Source: Tricholoma matsutake (lineage: Eukaryota > Basidiomycota > Agaricomycetes > Agaricales > Tricholomataceae). Taken from it: a DNA stretch of 64,000 nucleotides. The translations under genes were made by a program, and so were the position numbers. Positions 56,973 through 64,000 of the stretch are shown piece after piece (the first letter of the stretch is position 1; every line of letters starts with the position of its first letter). The notes below the pieces were generated by a model. The model did not search any database. It was given only the letters and a program-made list of their open reading frames with translations, and had not been told where the DNA came from. The stretch spans positions 2,046,001 to 2,110,000 of the forward strand of contig AP026542.1 of the NCBI GenBank assembly GCA_026075535.2, written 5' to 3'.

Positions 56973-57714
56973 CTAGAACTCTAGCACTGAGCTGCAAATG
57001 GCACAACAATCGGAGTGAGATAGGGTGAGTGGAGCTTGGTGTAGGGACTACCATGGATGCATCCAGGTAAATATCCATGGATGGTGGATAAATTCTTGTG
57101 GATATGGATGATATCCATGGATTATCCACATCATCCACAAAACTGATAAGTGAACTTTTTGCCAAAAGGTTGTTTTAATATGCACTGTTGATGTGTAACT
57201 ACTAGTATACAACTAATAGTTATGTGTTTGAAGTACCTATCACTGAGGAAAAAGGCAAATTTAGTGTTTCAATGCATTTTTGGATATTACCAAGAGAAAT
57301 TGAATGTCACTGATTCAATTGGGCATGTAAAATCATGAAAATATTTGAGTAGGTGCTTACAAGACTTGTGTATTGGACTATATAATTTATTGTTGGGATT
57401 TATTTATTTATTCCTTGAAAATAGCCTAAAGATCATTTTATATAGAGTTACACCAATGTGGTATAGTATTTTGAGATTTTCTTATCAAATATTGCACAAA
57501 ATTAAGAGTTTATTTTTCTCTCTTTAAACACCCTTACTGGTATAATATGCACAAAAATTTTCAAAAATTTTAAATATATAAAAGACAAATGAATATTGCA
57601 TATACAAAAGCATGAGAGCTGGTCATCAGAAATGCAAAAAAAACAAATACCATGGCAACTGTTACAAATTCAATATCACAAAAAAAATCTGGCTTCTTCA
57701 GCTGAGTATTTTCA

Positions 57715-58367
57715 AACTCAGCTCAAAATCCTGGTTAGAATGGTATTTTTTTTTTTTTTTTGGTAACGGGTTTGAGCCCAAAGCTCGCGGTCAACTCTGA
57801 CTACGCATAAGATGCGTGTCTAGGAGGACACCGGCCGAAGAGAATGCTTTTACGCACACCATTAATGGTAGTGTGGGACTCCACTGTCTTTCAGCAATAC
57901 CCACTAAACTCTTCGGAGGGATCAGAGAGTGCAAGAGTATGTCCCCCTGAAATGAGATGATGGAGTTAACCATTGAGCCATCTCGCCCCCTGGTTAGAAT
58001 GGTATACTATATTCCATTTATGGTAAGTCACATGACTCTCCCATTTTTTGAACTCAGCTCATAAAACTGATCAGAATGGTATATAACATCACTATATTCC
58101 ATTTATGGTAAGTCACATGACTCTCCCAATGTCATTTTTGAACTCTCCTCAACAAACTGATCAGAATGGTATATATAACATCACTATATTCCATTTATGG
58201 TAAGTCACATGACTCTCCTGATGTCATTTTTGAACTCAGCTCAAAAAATTGGTCAGAATGGTATATAACATCACTATATTCCATATATGGATGGTTCCAC
58301 TATGTACATGTCATTTTGAAACTCAGCTCAAAAAACTGGTTAGAATGATGTATAATATCACTATAGA
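57715..58367. repeat. Tandem repeat of about 90 bp, five imperfect units
   Basis: Each unit runs AACTCAGCTCAAAAAACTGG, a GAATGGTAT block, ATCACTATATTCCAT, a CACATGACTCTCC block and TGTCATTTTTG. Starts near 57715, 58048, 58141, 58233 and 58319. The first unit is split by the SINE. Confidence 0.85.
57747..57989 (-). mobile_element. SINE with poly-A tail and 16-bp target duplication
   Basis: On the minus strand it starts GGGGGCGAGATGGCTCAATGG, where TGGCTCAATGG is an A-box-like motif, and ends in a run of about 15 A (57761-57747). The perfect 16-bp duplication CTGGTTAGAATGGTAT (57731-57746 and 57990-58005) is the mark of LINE-type retrotransposition. 243 bp with no reading frame. The B box is unclear. 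It is CpG-rich compared with the host element, so the insertion is young. Confidence 0.85.
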
Positions 58368-59329
58368 TTTTTGACTCCCACGGTTAGTAAAGTCAGTAAT
58401 TTTTGTAATGATTGCTGAAAATTACTGACCATGGGGAAAACAGACATGGACACACTGAATTTTTCATTGATTCCAGTTTTGAAGAATGAGTCTTAACTCT
58501 GTTAAGGACTTGTAAACCTACCAAAAAAAGCGAAGGAAAAAGGGCCAGGAATGAGTGGAATAGCATGAGGGGATGATGAGTGCAACACTAGCCGAGGCTG
58601 TGGCACATGTTGATCAACTGTGGGAGATGGTGATCGGGTGGTGATTGGCATGAGAACTGGTGGTAGGGTTTTGATGCAATCAAGTCTAGGAATAGTGAGG
58701 CAGACACAGGATGCCTCACTATTCATAGGCTTGTATTGTGGGAAGGTCAGGTGCTGGTGGTGGTTGTGTGCAGATCCCTAGTGGTGATATTGATCATCAG
58801 TGGTGTGGCAATGGTTGTGTTGACTGCCAACACACCATGTGAAGGGTCTCGGTAATCAATGGGTCAGCAATTCTAATACCATAGTAACCATGCAGAACCC
58901 GTGACCTGAACACCACGGATTTTACTGTACCCATACCCATGTCATTCCTTACCAAGACTATATTACTCATTTATTTAAATTTAATAGTAACCATCCATTC
59001 ATCCACGGATATCACCCATGCAATATCCATATCCATATCCATCCATCCATATATCGTATCCACGGATGGTCATCCAGATGATGGCCATCCATGGTAGTCC
59101 CTAGCTTGGTGCTGAAAGGTGGGTGTTCCCCTTGAGAAAGCTCAGAGGCCTTCGAAAACTCTCCTTACCCTTGGAACCCATGTTTATGCCAATCATACTC
59201 AATGAGATCAGCTGATGTTACTTTTGCTGTGATGCATCACATGCATCATTGTTGAGATTATGCACATCAATGTGCTTGAAGTCAATTTCATGAAGAGTTC
59301 AGAATAAATATCATTAACTGTATGGCACT

Positions 59330-60023
59330 AGGTAGATATAGCATTTGTTCTATCAAAAGAAGTCAGGAGTGTCATAGGAATGACATGGTGATCTTTATAT
59401 TTTTCGCATGCCCATGCTGGATCTTTGCTGGTAAACATGCATAAAATGTTGGGACTGAATATCTGATAATATGATTGAATACCATTAAATGTCTCATTTG
59501 AGAAACTCACCTGCACATTTTGTCCAGAGACACCATCTCCAATGCTGCAAGAAGATTGTTCTCAAGATCTGCTTCTTTTGATGAGGGCAGAAATTCACAA
59601 TACTTTCACTTTGCATAACCACAGCATTGTTCAATAAAGTTGAGTTCACAGTGAAATTTTGGCAGGAATAGAACTTCAAATCCTCACACACAAGCATGAG
59701 TTTCGAGAAGAGATTCAACTGCAACAAAATCAGGCTGTGTGTACAATGCTTGGTGGCAACAGCAATCCTTCATTCCAGGCTTGCATTTGAAGCCAGGGCA
59801 CTCATACCAAAGCTTAGACTCCTTGACCAGTCTGTGTTCTTCGAAAAGCACAGCCATTCCCTTGAAACACCCTGGAGAAATTGAATGATCATCAGGAAAG
59901 TAAAGTGGCTGTGGGGATCCATCTTCAAATGTGGCATTGTCCATGTGAATTTTCACTTTTGCTGGCTTCCTCATAAGCTTTCCATTGTTGTCTCACATGT
60001 ATACCTGGTTCCCATCATCATCA
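59330..60023 (-). pseudogene. DDE transposase (basidiomycete family), C-terminal half
   Basis: The minus strand reads VLDDDGNQVYM at 60.02 kb, PAKVKIHMDNATFEDGSPQP, YFPDDHSISPGCFKGMAVLF, CKPGMKDCCCHQALYTQPDF and VESLLETHACV, then in another frame the LPKF-type block ending in an ELNFIEQ-like motif (59.62 kb), the probable third catalytic acidic residue, and DPAWACEKYKDH (59.4 kb). Several frameshifts. This continues the protein at the point where the plus-strand half stops at 29457. Confidence 0.6.
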
Positions 60024-60760
60024 AGGACTATCCACATAGGTAAGCTACATTGTATCAAATGATATGGGTTCGATGGATGCTGTCGAACTCACTATATAAA
60101 GTCACTATACTATATTAACCAACAACTACATTGTACACTGATTATTATACTTTACAATAGACATGCATTAGGAATGTAATACAGACATTAGTAACATTTG
60201 GAATGCAACAGGCACAGACATGGCCATGGACATGGGGATGGACATGGGGATGGCCACGGCATCGCCATTGGGCACGGACATGGGAATGGGCAATATTAAC
60301 CTATGAATACTATTGACTGTACATTGTATTATCTGTTTTGATGGATGCCATCAAACTCACTACATATTTGTACATACTCTATTAATTAACCAATGACTAC
60401 ATTACTACTTTACTTGCTGTACCATACAGATAGTACAGACATTAGTAATGTTTGAAATGCAGTTGCAGGGGAAGGGGATGGGGGCAGGAGCAGGAGCAGG
60501 AGCAGAGACGGGAGTGGGGATGGGGACTATTGACTGTATACATTGTATTATCTGTTTCGATGGATGCCATCGAACTCACTATATATTTGTACATACTCTA
60601 TTAACTAACCAATGACTACATTACTACTTTACTTGCTGTACCATACAGATAGACGTGCATTAAGAACATAGTACAGACATTAGTAATGTTTGAAATGCAA
60701 TTGCAGGGGAAGAGGATGGGGGCAGGGGCAGGGGCACCAGGAAGCAGCACTGACACAGGA
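60024..60760. repeat. Interspersed repeat P, copy 2
   Basis: Starts TCCACATAGGTAAGCTACAT like copy 1 and shows the same cycle of sub-blocks three times, each ending in a G-rich tract (GGGGATG, GGAGCA and GGGGCA units) in place of the long minisatellite. Lies between the 3' half of the DDE transposase and the 3' side of an unknown minus-strand gene followed by a KDZ gene. Confidence 0.6.
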
Positions 60761-61151
60761 CCACAAAAACAATGATATTACTATGTACAATGTACTACTA
60801 CCCACAACACTATATATACATGATGCATCATTCAATGTCAGTGTCCATCATCTCATCAGGGCTAGACAACCAAGTCTCATTGACATAACTGAAGTCTGCA
60901 GGAGTGTAGATCGGCAGAGTGAAGTCCACAGGAGGGTAGGTCAGCAAAGTGATATGAGAAGAAGTGGGGTTCTTTATCTGTGATGTGGTAATGGAATCTT
61001 CTACATCAGAATCAGCCTCAGCATCAGATTCACCATTAGATCCAGTCTCTGAGGATGACAGAAAAGCATCTGCAGCATCAGATGCAGTGGGGAAAGCAGC
61101 TGCATCTGTTGAAGTTGGATTGGTGGCTGGAGACGAGGTAGAATTGGAAAG
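60761..61151. other. Unassigned 3' flank
   Basis: Downstream of the minus-strand open frame that follows. A plus-strand Ser/Ala/Glu-rich open stretch (60964-61155) has low complexity and no motif; I do not call it. Confidence 0.25.
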
Positions 61152-62285
61152 TTAAAAGGGAGCAGCATCAAAGCCAGTCAGGGAGCCTGTAGGGGAAGAC
61201 GATGACTGATAATTGTCACCCTGCCATGCCATGAGTCCCTGAAAGGCAGTGGGCTGATCAGCATCACTTGACGCATCATCTTCACCTTGCCAAAACATGG
61301 AAATGGGCTGGTCGGCTTCTGCATCAGGCAAGGCATCAGGGATGGGAGTGGGAGAAGCAGCGGGGCTGGAAGGCGATGAATTGTCTGCTCCATTGCCTGA
61401 TACCATGGGTGGTCGACCATAGGCATTGGATGCAACTGTTGAGATCATTGGTGTGCTCGACCACACCTTTCTTCCCTTCGCATCATCAGGCAGAGACAAC
61501 TGATACCTGGAATGCTGTTGTTTGCCCTTGCTCTTAGTCTTCTCATTAGCACCCAAAACATCACTTTCCATGATGTCGACACCCCAGGTCCACTTGTAGC
61601 AGCTGGGGGGAAGGGACTTCAGGTGCTCAAGTTCTGCCTGTGCATTTGCTGCCACCAGTTCTGATTTTCTTCTTACCGCTGTTTGCCTTGAAGGTTGCCC
61701 AGCATGTTGAGGGGGTTTTGATCCCATTGCCAAAGCCTGTGGTTCAGCCTGGAGCTCCTTCAGCAGGGCAAGCTCATGAACTCAGTGTAATGCTGCTGCT
61801 TTCCTGACATTGGCGTTCAATGCAGCATCTGCTGATGATTCACAGCCATCTATAAACTGAAGTGTACTGTGTGTTTCATGCAGCATATCATTCATGAGAC
61901 CCTGGAGGTTGATGCAGGATCGGCAATTGGCAGCGGGAGCAGCAATGGCTTGGGAAGTGGGAGCGGGCGAGTCAGACTCAGTGAAGTACTGCTTATGGTG
62001 ATTGAGGCACTGATCCAGGGTGTTGATGACCATAATGCTGTCCACTGCCAGTTCGCTATGATGTCTCCACCAATCCAGGGCATATGAGGGCACTAGACTG
62101 CTTGTAAGTTCAGGGGCAACACCATCATCCAACATGGCCAAGAGGGATGGATGGAATCTGAGTGGTAGGTGGTTGAAGTTTACCTCAGCAAGACTGTCAG
62201 CCAACAAATGAAGCAGGATTGGCACCTTGAACACCAGGCTGATTGATGTGGTGAAGCTGATTTGAGACATGATGCACAGCTGCAA
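61152..62285 (-). pseudogene. Hypothetical protein with one in-frame TGA
   Basis: Two open stretches in the same frame (62285-61782 and 61733-61152) meet at a single TGA (ALH-stop-VHELALLKEL). The product would be about 375 aa: a helical N-terminal part (LLADSLAEVNFNHLPLRFHP, DWWRHHSELAVDSIM), then LAALQAEP-type and KWTWGVDIMESDVL motifs, and an Asp/Ser/Pro-rich tail (DASSDADQPTAFQG). I do not recognise it. It lies directly downstream of the KDZ gene on the same strand and may be an accessory gene of that element. Confidence 0.45.
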
Positions 62286-62546
62286 TATTTTTCAGTGATG
62301 AATCTCTTACTTGATTCATAAAAGATCCTGCTTACAAGCTCATATAGAACCTTTTGCATCCATTTTTGCTTTGAGACATTTGCCCCTTGCATGTGCAACA
62401 GGACTTGATGGAAATGGGACTCTGCATACCAAATGATCTGCTGTGTACATATTTGGAGCAGACCTTTTGGCCCTGATTGTAAAGAAAAAGGGTTGAAGAC
62501 TGAGAGACATAGTGTTGATCGTGGTTAGAGATCAAGATGATTGAGT

Positions 62547-64000
62547 TTATATAATAGAGGGTTGTAGAGGGGAGATGTAATTGATGTTTGCTGATGTAAA
62601 TGCAGTGTCAGCCCTGAATGCTAATTCACGCCATAAAGCCCGCTGACAGTTAGCATAGGCTAGGGGGCCAGGCAAGGTATTCTCTGAGTGCAAGGCTGAC
62701 TGCCACCGTTTACTGTGATAAATGAAATACCACACAGTCCACTGCATTTCATATGTGACCAGCAGAAATTCCATCTTCCATCTATGTCTCTGAGCCTGCG
62801 AGCGAAGCCAATGTGCTCGCCTGACTATCCAAGAAGTTCAGTGCAATGCAAATGAATAGCCACAAAATAGATGTACATTTTCAGAATCAATCAGCGGGAC
62901 TGGGAGCAGGGCCATTAAAGGAAGTGGGAGCGGAGAGCAGGTATGGCAGCAGCAGCAGCATCACGGAACAGTCCAAATGTGAGAATTATGCCAAATCCAG
63001 GACAGATGAATATTAGTGGAGCCTGGCATATTCAGGTTCAGAATAGCTGTGCTAGCATTGAGGTCATCCTTTTTTAACTGCTGAAACATATTTAAGGTGT
63101 CAGTGTCACAATCCAGTGCCACCAATCTGCTTTGGCAATGGTTATACATTCGTGAATGCAGGGCAATTTTGTTAACCAACTATGTGTGAACTACCTTTCT
63201 TGGGGCCGCTTGAATAATGTGTGAATATTGAAACGACTTGTCCACAATGAGCTCCTGCAGCTGATGCAGCAGTCGGCTTGCCTGATTCTTCCTGAGCTGA
63301 ATCTTCACCTCTGCCAGAGGGCCATTAAATGGGAGGTATACTTGTTGCTCCTTGACTGGAATAGCATTTCTGTCAGCTGGAAGATGTGAAGGCCCCGATG
63401 CTGTAGGTGTGTCTTTGTCTGAAGGGTCTAAGTCATCAGAGTTGTCAACATTGTAATGGCTGATTTGTGATGGAGCAATGTCATGGTCAGCAACATTGGC
63501 AGAATTTTGTAAATCTGTTAAAGTTTCCATGTGGGATGCAAGAGCTTCCCTTTCCCTTTCAACAGATTGGATGTCAGAAACATTTGGTGATGTACCAAGT
63601 TGGTGGACTTTGTCTCATAATTCAATCCTGGTGTATGCCAACAATGGGTTGTGATATATGAGTATGTTAGGCAGTACTACATTTGTTGAGTGATGATTGT
63701 GAAATCAATCTACTCCTCAACCACAGATTGAACCAGTGCCGGTGCCACTCCTGTTGCCAATGCCAATGCCATTCCCACTCCCACTCCCAATCCCTGAGTG
63801 GCGTAGATATCCATGACCTTAACATCTGTCAGCCTGAGCGATTCTGCTGCAGTCACTTCATCCTCCCCTCTTTGGACCACCTGTTGACCAAATGCTGCTG
63901 TAAGGTCAGCATGGTGCTTGCCGAGTTGCATGGAGATCTCAAGGGCTTCTTGGGATTTTGCACACAGCATAGCAGTCATGCCAAGCATTTTCTTGTGATT
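62547..64000 (-). pseudogene. KDZ transposase, C-terminal portion
   Basis: The minus strand reads KSQEALEISMQLGKHHADL (63.9 kb), a gap with frame changes, EVKIQLRKNQASRLLHQLQ and FQYSHIIQAAPRKVVHT (63.2 kb), SRLVALDCDTDTL, LNASTAILNLNMPGSTNIHL and SWIWH (63.0 kb), then VTYEMQWTVWYFIYHSKRW and PGPLAYANCQRALWRELAF (62.65 kb), stop near 62547. The SWIW motif followed by YEMQWTVRYF is typical of KDZ C-termini. The window cuts the N-terminal part. Some breaks may be introns; the stop at 63179 after KVVHT falls within a conserved block. Confidence 0.6.

Larger units (their letters stand above)
57042..59103. mobile_element. hAT-type element O (2.06 kb)
   Basis: Inverted ends TAGGGACTACCATGGATG and complement; perfect 8-bp duplication GCTTGGTG (57034-57041 and 59104-59111). 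Subterminal arrays of ATCCATGG/CCATGGAT and TATCCA type lie at both ends. No transposase recognised. The interior holds a tandem repeat (57715-58367) and a SINE. Confidence 0.92.

Noticed and set aside
57345..57527. Short plus-strand frame in element O
   Set aside because: AT-rich, hydrophobic, no motif; expected by chance.
61964..62087. Gly/Ser-rich plus-strand frame
   Set aside because: Shadow of the minus-strand open frame at 61782-62285.

Overview
The window is fungal, from a mushroom-forming basidiomycete (Agaricomycetes). Two things show this. The one intact host-type gene, a calpain at 48.66-51.45 kb, is cut by eleven introns of about 45-57 bases. The transposon proteins belong to families typical of that group: KDZ (Kyakuja/Dileera/Zisupton-like), the DUF6729/3'-5' exonuclease-like family, basidiomycete DDE and integrase-core proteins, and multi-intron hAT transposases. 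Family names come from remembered motifs, not from a search.

Apart from the calpain locus the window is a deeply nested transposon graveyard. 0-4.5 kb: a Ty3/gypsy element (minus strand, cut by the window start) with its 5' LTR, abutting the 3' end of a DUF6729/exonuclease-like pseudogene (4.5-10.3 kb) that is itself split by a 1.6 kb hAT-type element. 10.5-16.4 kb: small hAT-type elements, a solo LTR and a KDZ fragment interrupted twice. 16.4-20.6 kb: a reverse-transcriptase pseudogene split by a palindromic hAT-type element that carries another element inside it. 20.7-23.0 kb: two CpG-rich solo LTRs in tandem. 23-30.5 kb: decayed transposon proteins, two solo LTRs, the 5' half of a DDE transposase and a G-rich 24-bp minisatellite. 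30.5-37 kb: a KDZ-type gene and two large TIR elements carrying paired tRNA-like modules. 39.5-41.8 and 53.9-57.0 kb: two short-LTR elements that encode only a gag-like protein. 42.0-47.3 kb: a full-length hAT element with transposase. 57.0-59.1 kb: a 2 kb hAT-type element containing a tandem repeat and a young SINE. 59.3-64 kb: the 3' half of a DDE transposase, a second copy of the repeat seen at 29.5 kb, an unknown gene and a KDZ 3' end.

Three things stand out. (1) A family of large TIR elements (14.11-15.89, 30.88-32.93, 34.39-37.05 kb), each with two divergent, outward-facing tRNA-like modules of fixed type at fixed ends; one copy sits cleanly inside a KDZ-type gene with a 10-bp target duplication. 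(2) At least nine elements whose 8-bp target duplications can be read directly, most starting TAG(G/T)G, alongside an autonomous hAT element. (3) Clear CpG decay: homologous copies differ at CpG sites, and the in-frame stops examined are TGA where CGA is plausible.
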